Positions 31,097 through 41,269 of a stretch of 58,439 bases of DNA are shown piece after piece. The notes beneath the pieces were generated by a model that searched no databases, was not told the origin of the DNA, and worked only from the letters and a program-made list of their open reading frames with translations. The stretch's first letter is position 1, and each line of letters begins with the position of its first letter. The stretch is from Arcobacteraceae bacterium (GTDB lineage Bacteria; Campylobacterota; Campylobacteria; Campylobacterales; Arcobacteraceae): positions 1-58,439 of the forward strand of contig JAQUAG010000010.1 in the NCBI GenBank assembly GCA_028687375.1, in the 5' to 3' direction. Both the position numbers and the translations under genes were made by a program.

Positions 31097-33320
31097 GTGC
31101 TGGTACAAAAATCAAATCAAACACAAGTGCAATATTTAAAGAGATGATGGTCACTATTGCAAAATTTATATTTGGTGTAAAACTACTAACAAAAAATGCA
31201 CTAAATGTGATAGATAAGATAAAAGTGGTAAGTATCATCGCATTTCCACTATGACTTATGATATAGTCGATAGTCTCTTCAAAGGTTTTTGTTTTTATAC
31301 CATCAAAATATTTACTAAAAAAATGTATCGTATCATCAACTGCAATTCCCAAGATAACAGCAGCACTAATAGCAACTCCAATATCAATTGTAATATCCAA
31401 ATACCCCATCACACCAGCTACCAAAATAATAGGAGCGATATTTGGTATGATAAAAAGCAAAAGCATTTTAAAATTTCTATATATCAAAAACATAAAAATA
31501 GCCACGATAGCAAGTGTCGCCGTTATAGAACTAATCAACGTATCTGTAACATCTCTTTGCATATACGCAAATATTGCCGTTTGCCCTTGTATATCAGCAC
31601 TATATTTGGTCTCATTTTTCCAATAATCTTTTATCCAATCTATCATCGCCAAATCTTTTGAAGTATCTTGAATATTGCTATTTATAGTAACCCTTAGATA
31701 CCTCTCATTTGTATCAATTTTATCATTGAGTTCCATCCCTTGTGGCAAACTCATAGAGTACAAAAGTAAATATTGAGCTACGAGATTTTTATCTTGCGGT
31801 AACTCATTTGTAGATGAGGGATTTATCTTCTTTTGCATCCTTGCTATAATATCTTTAAGTGATGTTGTAAAAGTGACATTTGGAAATGTTAATTTTAGTT
31901 GGGTTTCAAATTTTATAATCTCATTTAAAAATACAGGCTCTTTTATCCCCTCTTTCATTTTAGAATCCAAAACAATCTCATATATCATACTTCCAGTTAG
32001 ATTTTTTTGTATAAAATCACTCCCACTTCGCACAATCGTATCCTCTTTAAAATAGTTAATACTATTGCTATCTATTTTGATATGTTGTAGCCCAAAAGCT
32101 AAAAAGATAAATAGTAAACTAAAAGCTAAAACAATCCTTTTATCGTGTTTTACTATAAAAGTACCATAGCCTTTCACATTTGTTAGATTCAAAAACTTAA
32201 TAGGTCTTACCTTATAACTATCATCAAGTAAAAGCAATATTGCAGGTGCAAGTGTAACACTTAATACAAAAGCGATAATAGCCCCACTTGTAATTGCAAT
32301 TCCCAATGTTTTCACTGGTTCTATATCACTTAATCCCAAAGTCAAAAATCCAATAGCTGTAGTAAATGAGGTTAAAGCTATAGGGATAAGATTTGTACTT
32401 AATGCTTTGTAAACTGACTGTTTATTTGTAAAGTTTTTATTTTTATAATAAACCCAAGCTAAAAAAAGATGCATCGAATCGGCAATTGCAATTGCTACTA
32501 TAAAAGCTGGAATATTTACTGTGAAGTTATTTAATTTATGCCCTAAAAGGATTTGGATACTCAAAGTGATAAGAAAAGTAAAGACAATCACAACAGAGGG
32601 AATCACCACCCCAATCCAATTTCTAAAAAATACAAAAAGCAATAAAACAACACTCAACACTGCAAGGGGAAGTAAAAAAATCGCATCTTTTTGTGCCACA
32701 TTTACCAATGAAGCTGTAATAGCAGGAGCACCAGAGATATAAAATCTATAGCCACTTTTTTGTTCATATTGTTTTGTTATATCTTGAAGTTGTTGCATCA
32801 ATTTGATATTGAGATTTTCATTTGCACCGCCCAGTGTTGATAATCGAACAGCTATCATAGTTGTTTTTCCATCATCTGAAATAAGCTGATCTACTATCAA
32901 ATTATCTTTTAATGCAAGTTCTTTTTTATCGTTTAAATTTTGCGTATCTGATATAAAATCTTCTATAACAATATCATCATCAACACTTTGTATATATTGA
33001 TAATTGGACAAACTTTCAACTTTTTGAACCCCCTCTAATGTTTTAAATTGAGAAGTTAACTCTAAAATTGTTTTGATAGCTTTAGGGGTAAATATCCCAT
33101 TTTCATCACTAAAAGCGATTGCAAAAGTATCATCTCCACTAAAAGTACGACGGAAGTTATCGTAGTTTTTTATTATGCTAGAATCTTTATTAAACCAAAT
33201 ACGATAACTCCCCTCAAAAGCTAAATCTTTAAGTGATATACTTAAAAGTGCTACTAACATTGTTGTAAAGATGATGATTTTGTATCTTTGATTTTCCAAA
33301 AAGTTTATATATTTTTCCAT
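31071..33320 (-). CDS. RND-superfamily exporter (MMPL/COG1033 type)
   Basis: A 749-residue inner-membrane protein with about twelve helices in two halves. Each half has one helix, a periplasmic loop of about 170 residues and then five helices. The helix-4 motif IAIADSMHLFLAW and its second-half counterpart LGIAVDDTIHFF carry the proton-relay acids. Transporters of this group move lipids or other hydrophobic molecules and are often paired with LolA-like and outer-membrane proteins, as here. It is the third gene of an operon opposite a TetR regulator gene. Confidence 0.9.
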   Translation of the reverse strand: MEKYINFLENQRYKIIIFTTMLVALLSISLKDLAFEGSYRIWFNKDSSIIKNYDNFRRTFSGDDTFAIAFSDENGIFTPKAIKTILELTSQFKTLEGVQKVESLSNYQYIQSVDDDIVIEDFISDTQNLNDKKELALKDNLIVDQLISDDGKTTMIAVRLSTLGGANENLNIKLMQQLQDITKQYEQKSGYRFYISGAPAITASLVNVAQKDAIFLLPLAVLSVVLLLFVFFRNWIGVVIPSVVIVFTFLITLSIQILLGHKLNNFTVNIPAFIVAIAIADSMHLFLAWVYYKNKNFTNKQSVYKALSTNLIPIALTSFTTAIGFLTLGLSDIEPVKTLGIAITSGAIIAFVLSVTLAPAILLLLDDSYKVRPIKFLNLTNVKGYGTFIVKHDKRIVLAFSLLFIFLAFGLQHIKIDSNSINYFKEDTIVRSGSDFIQKNLTGSMIYEIVLDSKMKEGIKEPVFLNEIIKFETQLKLTFPNVTFTTSLKDIIARMQKKINPSSTNELPQDKNLVAQYLLLYSMSLPQGMELNDKIDTNERYLRVTINSNIQDTSKDLAMIDWIKDYWKNETKYSADIQGQTAIFAYMQRDVTDTLISSITATLAIVAIFMFLIYRNFKMLLLFIIPNIAPIILVAGVMGYLDITIDIGVAISAAVILGIAVDDTIHFFSKYFDGIKTKTFEETIDYIISHSGNAMILTTFILSITFSAFFVSSFTPNINFAIVTIISLNIALVFDLIFVPALLSLFYKK

Positions 33321-33331
33321 ACGCTTCCCTT

Positions 33332-34504
33332 TTAAAATGTATAAGTAAGTGCTACAATTGTTCTAGTATGAACGCCAATATTTGTTAAAAGTGTGTTATC
33401 TTTTGGGAATGTTCTTAAAATCTCCCCCTTAAAAATCAAACCATCTTTTACCCTACTTGTGAATTCAGTTTTAAATATTTTTTCACTATTGGTTTTATCA
33501 AAAAGAACTCCACTTTTTATTTGGCTATCTTGTATATCATTAAAATTTATTTTACAAGCAAGAAAGATATCATCGTTGTAAAGTTCGCTTATATCGACAT
33601 TTTTTATTTTAGATTCATCTTTATAGAGATATTTGTAATATTCCCCATAGAGTGTCAAATCAACACCACCAATATCATAAAAACCATGCTCAGCTCCAAT
33701 TGAAAATTGAGTGTAATCACTCATATTTTTATCCTCTTTGATAGTAGTCATTGCACCTTCAAATTTAAAAATAGTGTCGTTGTACACGATATTTGAAAGG
33801 GCTAAAATCTTATTTACTTTGTAAAGATATTGGGAAACAGTAGTTTGATTTATAGGGATAAAATATCTTTTGTTATCATAACCACTTAGAAAAATAATTT
33901 TATTATTACTTTGGATTAAATCATCGGTTACAAAATTGTATTTTAGGTATGTTGTTGGATTGTATTTTGATGAATCACTTTGTAAATCTTTATCGTAATT
34001 ATAGATTGAAACAGAGTAAGGGCTAGTTGTAGCTGAATATTTTATATCGCTTGGATAAAATTTAAAACCAACTTCAAAACTATTATTTTGTTTATATTGC
34101 GTTAGATTTACAGTGTATGAACCTAGTTTGCTATTTTTATCAAAAGGGTCAAAAAGATAATTTTTTTGATTAAAAATATCTGCAATATTATACCTCTCCA
34201 ACTCACCCCAATATTTGATAACTTTACCAACTTCAAACTTTCTATTTTCATACTCTTTTGTAAGATAAAGTTCATCTACATTGAACTCTTTTTTTTCACT
34301 ATATTGATTGCTGTAAAAAAAGTCCAGTTTGCTATTGAAGGTAAACATATCATTTTTATAGTTTAAAGTTGTATCCCCAAAATACAAAAGCTCATTATCA
34401 AAATTGGTATAATTTATATAGGAAGCTGTTAAGTTTGATTTATGTTCTAATGAAGAAGCAAAACAACTCAAACCCAAAATTGCAAAAGCTACAAATATTC
34501 TCAT
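33332..34504 (-). CDS. Outer-membrane beta-barrel protein of the RND operon (DUF1302-like)
   Basis: A 390-residue protein with a signal peptide (about 1-17, ending CFAS) and alternating polar/aromatic strands throughout, ending TIVALTYTF with a terminal aromatic residue. It probably provides the outer-membrane part of the lipid or hydrophobic-solute path with the RND protein and the LolA-like protein. It overlaps the upstream gene by four bases. Family name is by context and pattern. Confidence 0.72.
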   Translation of the reverse strand: MRIFVAFAILGLSCFASSLEHKSNLTASYINYTNFDNELLYFGDTTLNYKNDMFTFNSKLDFFYSNQYSEKKEFNVDELYLTKEYENRKFEVGKVIKYWGELERYNIADIFNQKNYLFDPFDKNSKLGSYTVNLTQYKQNNSFEVGFKFYPSDIKYSATTSPYSVSIYNYDKDLQSDSSKYNPTTYLKYNFVTDDLIQSNNKIIFLSGYDNKRYFIPINQTTVSQYLYKVNKILALSNIVYNDTIFKFEGAMTTIKEDKNMSDYTQFSIGAEHGFYDIGGVDLTLYGEYYKYLYKDESKIKNVDISELYNDDIFLACKINFNDIQDSQIKSGVLFDKTNSEKIFKTEFTSRVKDGLIFKGEILRTFPKDNTLLTNIGVHTRTIVALTYTF

Positions 34505-35250
34505 TGTAAAACTCTTTGTGTAAAGTCATTAACATCTAAAGAGAGTTTTATTTTATCCTCATCCCAAGATAAAATACTACTTTTTCCATTTTGAACATTG
34601 AACATATTTATTTTTTTAATTCTGTAGATATTTTGAATTTTTTGATATTCTAAAAATGAAATCTCTTTTAAAAGTCTATTTTGTTTATCGTAATATTCTC
34701 CAAAAGTAGCTAGATAAGTTGTGCTATCTATCCAGATAAATTGTTTGCTATATCCGCTATTTTCATCTTTTGGGATTCGTGTGATTTTAAAATATTTTTT
34801 TCCATCTTTTGTTGTATTTTCAACTTTTTCATCGTAAGTGTAGTTTTTATAGTTTTGCGAAGCAATATCCTCATAGCTAAATTCACTTGCCATAAATGAG
34901 CCAGATTTATTTCGTGAACTAATCCGTTTGATTCTTTTGAGTGCTGGAAGATAAAGCCATTGTTGGTCATCGCTACCGATTATCTCATAACTTAAAAGTT
35001 TTGTATCTTTTATATCTGCTGGATACAAAAATTTTATAAGTGATTTATCTCCATTGATATTTTCTAATTTTTTGATTTCAAGTTTTCTGATATTTTCTTC
35101 CCCATCACTATTTTTTAAGATCATTGTAGTTTGCGAAATACTACTTTTATATCCACTCATTATCTCATACGATTTTTTTGCAATCTCAACTGAACTTTGT
35201 GCATACAAACCAACACTTACAACCAAACTTACTACCAATTTTTTTAACAT
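34501..35250 (-). CDS. LolA-like outer-membrane lipoprotein-sorting protein
   Basis: A 249-residue periplasmic protein that starts MLKKLVVSLVVSVGLYAQ at 35250 behind GGAGG. An upstream ATG at 35289 would run through the operator and is rejected. After the signal peptide comes the LolA/LppX-type half-barrel, with the blocks FLYPADIKDTKLLSYE, WLYLPALKRIKRIS and FMASEFSYEDIA. This family partners COG1033 RND exporters. It is the first gene of the operon. Confidence 0.88.
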   Translation of the reverse strand: MLKKLVVSLVVSVGLYAQSSVEIAKKSYEIMSGYKSSISQTTMILKNSDGEENIRKLEIKKLENINGDKSLIKFLYPADIKDTKLLSYEIIGSDDQQWLYLPALKRIKRISSRNKSGSFMASEFSYEDIASQNYKNYTYDEKVENTTKDGKKYFKITRIPKDENSGYSKQFIWIDSTTYLATFGEYYDKQNRLLKEISFLEYQKIQNIYRIKKINMFNVQNGKSSILSWDEDKIKLSLDVNDFTQRVLQ

Positions 35251-35266
35251 CTTTTCCTCCAACTGC

Positions 35267-35315
35267 TTTAATGTTGACAATGTTAACATATAATGTAATC
35301 AATGTCAACATTAAA
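35267..35315. promoter_or_regulatory. Likely TetR operator between the RND operon and its regulator
   Basis: TTTAATGTTGACA (35267-35279) is exactly complementary to TGTCAACATTAAA (35303-35315). A smaller palindrome TGTTAACA (35281-35288) lies inside. The repeats occupy the 95-base divergent intergenic region, so one repressor could control both directions. Confidence 0.75.
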
Positions 35316-35345
35316 TGATAAAATATTTTATGTTATAATCCACAC

Positions 35346-36008
35346 ATGATAAAAAACGACTACCACCACGGAAATCTAAAAGATACTTTTTTAGAAATTG
35401 CACTTGATTTTATAAAAACTGATGATGTAGAAAATCTCACACTCAAAGTATTAAGTGACAAAACTGGTACTTCAAGAAGTGCTATTTATAGACATTTTAC
35501 AAGTAGAGATGCACTTATAGAAACGATGATTGAAGCTGGATTTGATGATTTTGATAGATTCGTTTCCCCAATATTGAGAGATAAAACCAAATCTTTAATC
35601 GATAGATTTTATCTTGCTGGAAAAGGATTGATTAATTTTGCTATAGAAAATCCAAATCTTTATAGACTCCTTTTTGGAAAAAAATATGCCCATATACGAG
35701 AGCAACTTGTAAGTATAGAAGATGATAATTGCAGTGGTTTTGGGGCTTTAAAAAGTGCTATTGAAGAGGGGCAAAAATCTGGGATATTAAAACAAGATGA
35801 CAGCTATAAACAAGCTATTGTGATTTGGTCTTCGTTACATGGTTTAGCTTCACTTATGATAGATGGTTTTCGAGATGTTGAAAAAATATATGACGAAGTA
35901 TATGATACAATGTTCCAAAGTTTACTTGCAGGTAGTATGGCAAATAAAGTAAAACTCATCTCAACGATCCCTTTTGTAAATAAACTTTTGCAACCAAAGA
36001 ACCCTTAA
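35346..36008 (+). CDS. TetR-family repressor of the RND operon
   Basis: The protein has 220 residues. The N-terminal helix-turn-helix (about 25-55, LTLKVLSDKTGTSRSAIYRHFTSRDALIETM) is typical. The ligand domain (60-205) resembles the TetR_C/WHG type (ENPNLYRLLFG). It is divergent from the LolA/barrel/RND operon across a palindrome-rich gap. The ligand is probably the exported hydrophobic compound. Confidence 0.93.
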   Translation: MIKNDYHHGNLKDTFLEIALDFIKTDDVENLTLKVLSDKTGTSRSAIYRHFTSRDALIETMIEAGFDDFDRFVSPILRDKTKSLIDRFYLAGKGLINFAIENPNLYRLLFGKKYAHIREQLVSIEDDNCSGFGALKSAIEEGQKSGILKQDDSYKQAIVIWSSLHGLASLMIDGFRDVEKIYDEVYDTMFQSLLAGSMANKVKLISTIPFVNKLLQPKNP

Positions 36009-36040
36009 TTATTAAAGTATACTAAGGAATAATTATATAG

Positions 36041-37684
36041 TCACACATTTTCTTTATTAAGCCAAAATTTTCCTTTTCCATTTTCTTTAGCTTTATACAT
36101 TGCATTATCTGCTTTGGCAATCAATTCATTGATTAAACTTTCTTTATCACCAAGTGTAATTCCAATAGAAACTTTTACAAATTTCAATTCACCTTTAATC
36201 AAAAGTGGTTGATTCAATGCTTCAAGACATTTATTAGCAACCAAACAAGCAGCATTTGTTGCCAAGGTTAGATCTCTATCAAGATCTCCAAGAACTATAA
36301 TAAACTCATCTCCACCTACTCTTGCCAAAGTATCTACTTCACGAATAGCAAGTTGAAAACGTTTTGCAACTTCGATGAGTGCTTCATCTCCAGCTTCATG
36401 ACCAAGAGTATCATTGATTGGTTTGAATTCATCTAAATCCATAAAAAGTAGTGCAATTCTTGTATTATTTCTTGAACACCTTGCTAAATCTTTTTCTAAT
36501 CTATCAAAAAGCATTAAACGATTTGGAAGTTTAGTAAGGTTATCGTGATGTGCCATCTCCTGCAACTCTTTTTTACTTGCTAGAAGTGTAGACATCAAGC
36601 GATTAAAGGCTACGGTTATATGTCCAACTTCATCCATTCTTTTTATCGGTAATGGTTCTAGAGGTAACTCACCAAGTGACATTTTATCTGCTAAAGAAGC
36701 TGCTGTGATGAGTGGTTTAAGTAATGATAACAAAACAAAAAATAGTATAACAGAAACAAGGAGTACAGCTGTTAGGTGTGCGTAAATAAGGATTTTTGAT
36801 ATTTTTCCTTCCATCACAAGAGCTTCCGCTGTAGGGATTCTAGAAACTACAAACCAACCAGTGCTTGATATACTAGCCGAAGCTGCAAATTCTTCTATAC
36901 CTTGTGCATTTGTGGCAACACCAAAACCCCGAAATCCTGCCAAATTTTTATCATGTAATGGATTCACTCCTGGTTTTGCTGTATGTTTAAGGGTAAGTTC
37001 TTTTTTAGTAGCCAACACAAAAATTTGCTCTTTTGGGTCAATGAGTAAGAAATCTCCTTTATCTCCAATATGTCCATTATGTACAACATCCAAAAAACCT
37101 TCTTCATAGAGTGCAGTAAAGCCTACTAAAATAGCGTAAATGTGTCCAGAATTATCTTTGATAGGCGTTGCCATAGGGATAACAAGCTTGTTTGATACCT
37201 TTTCAAAGATAGGAGTACCAATAACAAATTCACCGTTTAAAGATTTTGTAAAAAAATCATACTGCATATAGTTTGGATGGTTGAATAAGAGCTCTTTTCT
37301 ATCCCCCATAATCACATTCCCATTACAATCCAATACAGCTAGTCCACTTGAAAAAATGGGATTGAATTCGTGGATATTATTGAGCATCACTTCAAGTATT
37401 TTGGGTTGTTCTATTATTAAAGGGGATAGTTTGAGTGAGAGTCTGGTAAGTAATTTTTTACGATTATTAATTTCGTTATTAATACTATTAGCTGCTTCTT
37501 GCGCAAGGGCTTTTTGATGTATAGAAATAACATCCACAAGTCCATTATGTATTAAATCACTTGAAAAATAATACCGTACAGAACCACCAATTACTAATAA
37601 AGTAATCCCAAGTAATATTAAACGAGTAATAATACTATTTGATATTTTCTGAAAGCTTTTGTTTGTAAGAAAATACTTATACAC
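36041..37684 (-). CDS. Membrane diguanylate cyclase with Cache sensor
   Basis: The protein has 547 residues with a transmembrane helix at about 20-42. The double-Cache periplasmic domain (about 45-300) contains SGLAVLDCNGNVIMG and GTPIFEKVSNKLVIPMATPI. A second helix at about 303-325 is followed by HAMP and a GGDEF domain (about 385-545). The active site GGDEF is intact, with the I-site REVD five residues upstream. It should make c-di-GMP in response to a periplasmic small molecule. It is monocistronic. Confidence 0.92.
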   Translation of the reverse strand: MYKYFLTNKSFQKISNSIITRLILLGITLLVIGGSVRYYFSSDLIHNGLVDVISIHQKALAQEAANSINNEINNRKKLLTRLSLKLSPLIIEQPKILEVMLNNIHEFNPIFSSGLAVLDCNGNVIMGDRKELLFNHPNYMQYDFFTKSLNGEFVIGTPIFEKVSNKLVIPMATPIKDNSGHIYAILVGFTALYEEGFLDVVHNGHIGDKGDFLLIDPKEQIFVLATKKELTLKHTAKPGVNPLHDKNLAGFRGFGVATNAQGIEEFAASASISSTGWFVVSRIPTAEALVMEGKISKILIYAHLTAVLLVSVILFFVLLSLLKPLITAASLADKMSLGELPLEPLPIKRMDEVGHITVAFNRLMSTLLASKKELQEMAHHDNLTKLPNRLMLFDRLEKDLARCSRNNTRIALLFMDLDEFKPINDTLGHEAGDEALIEVAKRFQLAIREVDTLARVGGDEFIIVLGDLDRDLTLATNAACLVANKCLEALNQPLLIKGELKFVKVSIGITLGDKESLINELIAKADNAMYKAKENGKGKFWLNKENV

Positions 37685-37993
37685 CTAATTTCCACCATAT
37701 ATTTTAAATTTTTTATTCTATCTGAAAATATTTAAATTATATGATGTACTTTTTTCTTTCTATCGTGTATAAGTAAATTCGATGATAAATCAACATTATA
37801 CTTTTTAATATCAGTTCTACTCTTCCATAATCTTTTATTTAAAAGGTTATCTCTAAATAATTTTAGAACTTCAGATTTAATAAAAAAGTCAAAATATTAT
37901 AACTTACTCTTAGTCTAGTTTCTTCCCATATCAAAAAACTCCCCCTAACGGAACAGTTATTGTATATTCTAAAACAAAAAAAAGGATCTTACA
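37685..37993 (+). promoter_or_regulatory. Intergenic region with sigma-54-like promoter for the chemotaxis operon
   Basis: No gene is seen in these 309 bases. Near the right end ACGGAACAGTTATTGTA (37948-37964) has GG at 37950-37951 and, after 10 bases, GT at 37962-37963. It is close to the ACGGAATAGTTATTGA promoter at 9233-9250. The remainder is AT-rich with no clear TGT-N10-ACA site. AAAAAAAGGAT precedes the first gene. Confidence 0.5.
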
Positions 37994-38557
37994 ATGGCAA
38001 CTATAATAGAATTTATGAAAACAAATGATTTAGCATGGCAACCATCTTTTAGTGGAGAACTTAGTGGTTCTCTTTATGGATACAGAGGTGCTATGATTGT
38101 TGAAGAGGGGAAACAAATTTCTCCTGATAGAAAACTTCCTCCAAAAATACAAGCAAAACAAGTAGTTATGATAAACGAAGGTGAAAAAATCAAATTTTTT
38201 GCTGCTGAATTAGAAAGTATCGAACATTTCGAGCCAATGTTTGCAAAATATAAAGCTTTTTTTAGTGCTGATGGATTAAATCTTTTATATGTTACAGATT
38301 TAAATAAAAGTGGAACTTTCACTTATGAAGGTGTTACATTTACAGCATTTGTACTTGATGAGAGTTCTGTTTGGAATGAACTTTTAGATTTAGGTAGTCT
38401 TGATAAAGGTGACTTAAAGAAAATGAGTAGCGAAGAGAAAATTGAAGCTATCTATGATGAACTACAAACAACTGATTGTAAAGAAGAATCAAAAAGCTTT
38501 GATGAGATGTTAGCTCTTAAAGGGACAAGTTCAAAACAACTTATGGGTGCTGTTTAA
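37994..38557 (+). CDS. Uncharacterised cytoplasmic protein, first gene of the sigma-54 chemotaxis operon
   Basis: A 187-residue soluble protein that I do not recognise. It opens with MATIIEFMKTNDLAWQPSFS, followed by a beta-rich part (about 20-125: VVMINEGEKIKFFAAELES, LLYVTDLNKSGTFTYEG) and an acidic helical tail (130-187). It has no signal peptide, membrane helix or metal motif. It is followed after 29 bases by the Cache/CheW protein and is likely co-transcribed with it, so it probably takes part in the same signalling pathway. Confidence 0.8.
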   Translation: MATIIEFMKTNDLAWQPSFSGELSGSLYGYRGAMIVEEGKQISPDRKLPPKIQAKQVVMINEGEKIKFFAAELESIEHFEPMFAKYKAFFSADGLNLLYVTDLNKSGTFTYEGVTFTAFVLDESSVWNELLDLGSLDKGDLKKMSSEEKIEAIYDELQTTDCKEESKSFDEMLALKGTSSKQLMGAV

Positions 38558-38586
38558 TTTTATATTTTGAAAAATAAAGGGTTCAA

Positions 38587-41205
38587 TTGAATAATTTAAT
38601 AAAAGAGGATACTGAACATTTAAAATATATATTGAAATATATGGATAATGTTACTGATTTTAAAGAGGAACTTCACGAGATTAGTAAAACTTGGGATCAA
38701 CTAATATTACTTAGTCAATTAGGCTCTACTGGTATGGATATGAGTGAAACAAAGTTAAATTTCAATAATTTAACAACCGAGCTTATCTCCCATCTTTCAC
38801 TTGAAATACTCAAAAAAGTTATAAATGAGATGAAATCAAAATCAACTGTAACAATTGATATTTTGATACGAAATCTTTTTGAAAGAACTGCTGATATTGG
38901 TTTTTTGGCGACAGATGATGATATTAGAACATTTTTAATCAATAGAGTAGATATTACAAAACGAATACAAAATCACAAAGATGATATAGACGATACAAAT
39001 TTTAGAATTGCTAAAAACGAATACAAAATTGGTGTTAGCACTCTTAAAAAAAGATTTGCCCAATATGTAGCAAAGTACAGTGTTTATGACAATGTTATCT
39101 TATTTGATATCGATGGAAATATTGTTGTCTCTTTAGATGAATCTCACAAAATTGAAAAATCACATGACGAGATTTTAAACTTAGCAAAAACTACCCAAAA
39201 TGACTACTGCGAAACATATAAATACCACGATTTTCTACCAAATTCTCCCCAATCACTTGTCTATACATATAAAGTAAAAAGTTCAAATGATGGGGAAGAG
39301 ATTATTGGATTTTTATCTTTATGTTTCAAATTTGAAGATGAGATGGAAAGTATTTTTGGAAATCTTATATGCAAAGAGAATAAAGAGGTGATTCTTCTCC
39401 TTGATAACTCACATAAAGTTATCGCATCAAGTGATATTTATCATGTTCCTGTTGGTGCAAAAGTTGATATTGAACTTGATAAAACATTTAAAATTACCCA
39501 GTTTGCTGGACGAGATTATATAGTTAAAACATCAAAAACAAATGGTTATGAAGGCTTTTTTGGATTAGATTGGTTTGGGCATATTATGATTCCACTTGAT
39601 AGTGCTTTTAACACCTATAAGAATGGGATAAAAATAGATGAAAAAATACTATTTTCTATCATGCAAAATGCTCAACTATTTAAAAAAGAGTTGCTTGAAG
39701 TTTCAAATAAAGCTGGACATATCCAAAATCAACTAGATCGTGCTGTTTGGAATGGAAATATTTTAACAACAAATAGCAAAACTGGAAATGGTGACTTTAC
39801 AAGATCAATCTTACGAGAAGTAAGATATACAGGGGAAAGAACAAAAGAATTGTTTAATTATTCAATTGAAAAATTAAATGAAACCATCATCACTTCACTC
39901 TTAGACAATGCTAAATTTCTAGCTTCATTATCAATTGATATTATGGATAGAAATCTGTATGAAAGAGCAAACGACTGTAGATGGTGGGCAATAACATCAA
40001 CATTTAAAAATCTTCTTGCAAAAGAGTCATTAAATCCAAATGACAAGATGCAAATGACAACTATTTTAGAGTATATCAATGGACTTTACACTGTTTATAC
40101 AAACCTATTTCTTTACAATAAAGAGGGTGATATTTTGGCAGTTTCAAATAAGAATGAGAGTAAATTAGTCAATATTCAACTTGGAGAAAATTGGATAAAT
40201 AAGACTTTAAATCTCAAAGATTCATCAAAATACTGTGTTTCAAATTTTGATAAAAGTTTTTTATATACAAATCAACATACATATATCTACAACGCCCCTA
40301 TTTTCAAATCAGGAAATGCCCAAGCTATTGGAGGTATTGGAATAGTTTTCGATGCAAAAATGCAATTTCAAAATATGCTAAGAGATGCTTTACCAAAAGT
40401 TGATGGAGAGATTAGCGAAGGAATTTTTTCATTGTTTGTTGAGAAAACAACAAGAAAGATAATTAGTTGTAGTGACAATTCCCACTTAGTAGGTGATTTT
40501 CTTGAGCTTGAAAAAGATTTTTTTACTTTAGATAATGGAGTGGAGCTATCTAAAATTACAGAATATCAAGGGAAATATTATATTGTAGGGGCAAAATGTT
40601 CTAGTGGATATAGAGAATATAAAAGCCATGAAGATGACTATAAAAACGATGTTTTAGCATTTGTGTTTGTTGAGTGTGGTGATATTACAGATAATATCCC
40701 TATTAAAAGAGAGTTCAAACAACAATACTATGATTATCCAATATCAAATAATGATGAGCTAGAAGAGATTGCAACATTTTATATAGGTGACAAATGGTTA
40801 GGGGTTAAACAATCTGAAATCATTGAAGCGATATCTGCAACTAGTTTAGAAACTCCAATAAGTACAGATTCTAAACATCATTTTAAAGGGACTGTTTTTT
40901 ATAAAGACTATGTCACAAGTGTTTTAGATATAAATAGTTTTATTAAAAATACTTCCCAAAATGAAAAATCTGAGATTATATTAGTAGAGTATGCTGGTTC
41001 TGTTGGACATCATACCGTTGGAATTTTAGTTGATAAGTTAGGGGAAATTATTAAAGTTCCAAAATCATATATCAAACCATTTGAGAAACATCTCATAGGT
41101 GGTGGAATGCTTGGTGAGAGTATCGTACAACCTCCAGAAGGGACAAAAACACAATCTCTTTTAACACTTCTAAATATCGCGAAGATTGCCGATTTAGGTG
41201 AGTGA
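38587..41205 (+). CDS. Large cytoplasmic protein with two Cache-like modules and a CheW domain
   Basis: An 872-residue soluble protein opening with TTG behind AAAGGG. Two related sensory modules (about 1-370 and 375-720) each contain the signature NLFERTADIGFLAT (near 96) or NLYERANDCRWWAI (near 453) followed by a Cache-type beta fold (NVILFDIDGNIVVSLDES; NLFLYNKEGDILAVSNKN). The C-terminal CheW domain (about 730-872) ends with IGGGMLGESIVQPPEG. It may sense a cytoplasmic ligand and feed it into the CheA-receptor array. It precedes an MCP in the same operon. Confidence 0.88.
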   Translation: MNNLIKEDTEHLKYILKYMDNVTDFKEELHEISKTWDQLILLSQLGSTGMDMSETKLNFNNLTTELISHLSLEILKKVINEMKSKSTVTIDILIRNLFERTADIGFLATDDDIRTFLINRVDITKRIQNHKDDIDDTNFRIAKNEYKIGVSTLKKRFAQYVAKYSVYDNVILFDIDGNIVVSLDESHKIEKSHDEILNLAKTTQNDYCETYKYHDFLPNSPQSLVYTYKVKSSNDGEEIIGFLSLCFKFEDEMESIFGNLICKENKEVILLLDNSHKVIASSDIYHVPVGAKVDIELDKTFKITQFAGRDYIVKTSKTNGYEGFFGLDWFGHIMIPLDSAFNTYKNGIKIDEKILFSIMQNAQLFKKELLEVSNKAGHIQNQLDRAVWNGNILTTNSKTGNGDFTRSILREVRYTGERTKELFNYSIEKLNETIITSLLDNAKFLASLSIDIMDRNLYERANDCRWWAITSTFKNLLAKESLNPNDKMQMTTILEYINGLYTVYTNLFLYNKEGDILAVSNKNESKLVNIQLGENWINKTLNLKDSSKYCVSNFDKSFLYTNQHTYIYNAPIFKSGNAQAIGGIGIVFDAKMQFQNMLRDALPKVDGEISEGIFSLFVEKTTRKIISCSDNSHLVGDFLELEKDFFTLDNGVELSKITEYQGKYYIVGAKCSSGYREYKSHEDDYKNDVLAFVFVECGDITDNIPIKREFKQQYYDYPISNNDELEEIATFYIGDKWLGVKQSEIIEAISATSLETPISTDSKHHFKGTVFYKDYVTSVLDINSFIKNTSQNEKSEIILVEYAGSVGHHTVGILVDKLGEIIKVPKSYIKPFEKHLIGGGMLGESIVQPPEGTKTQSLLTLLNIAKIADLGE

Positions 41206-41269
41206 TTTTTAATCTTTCTCACCATTTATCAAATGATAACCTAAACTCTAAAATAAACTAAGGAAAAGT

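Noticed and set aside
37685-37993. Short protein gene in the longest gene-free stretch
   Set aside because: All frames are broken by stops or lack ribosome-binding sites; only the sigma-54-like element is supported.
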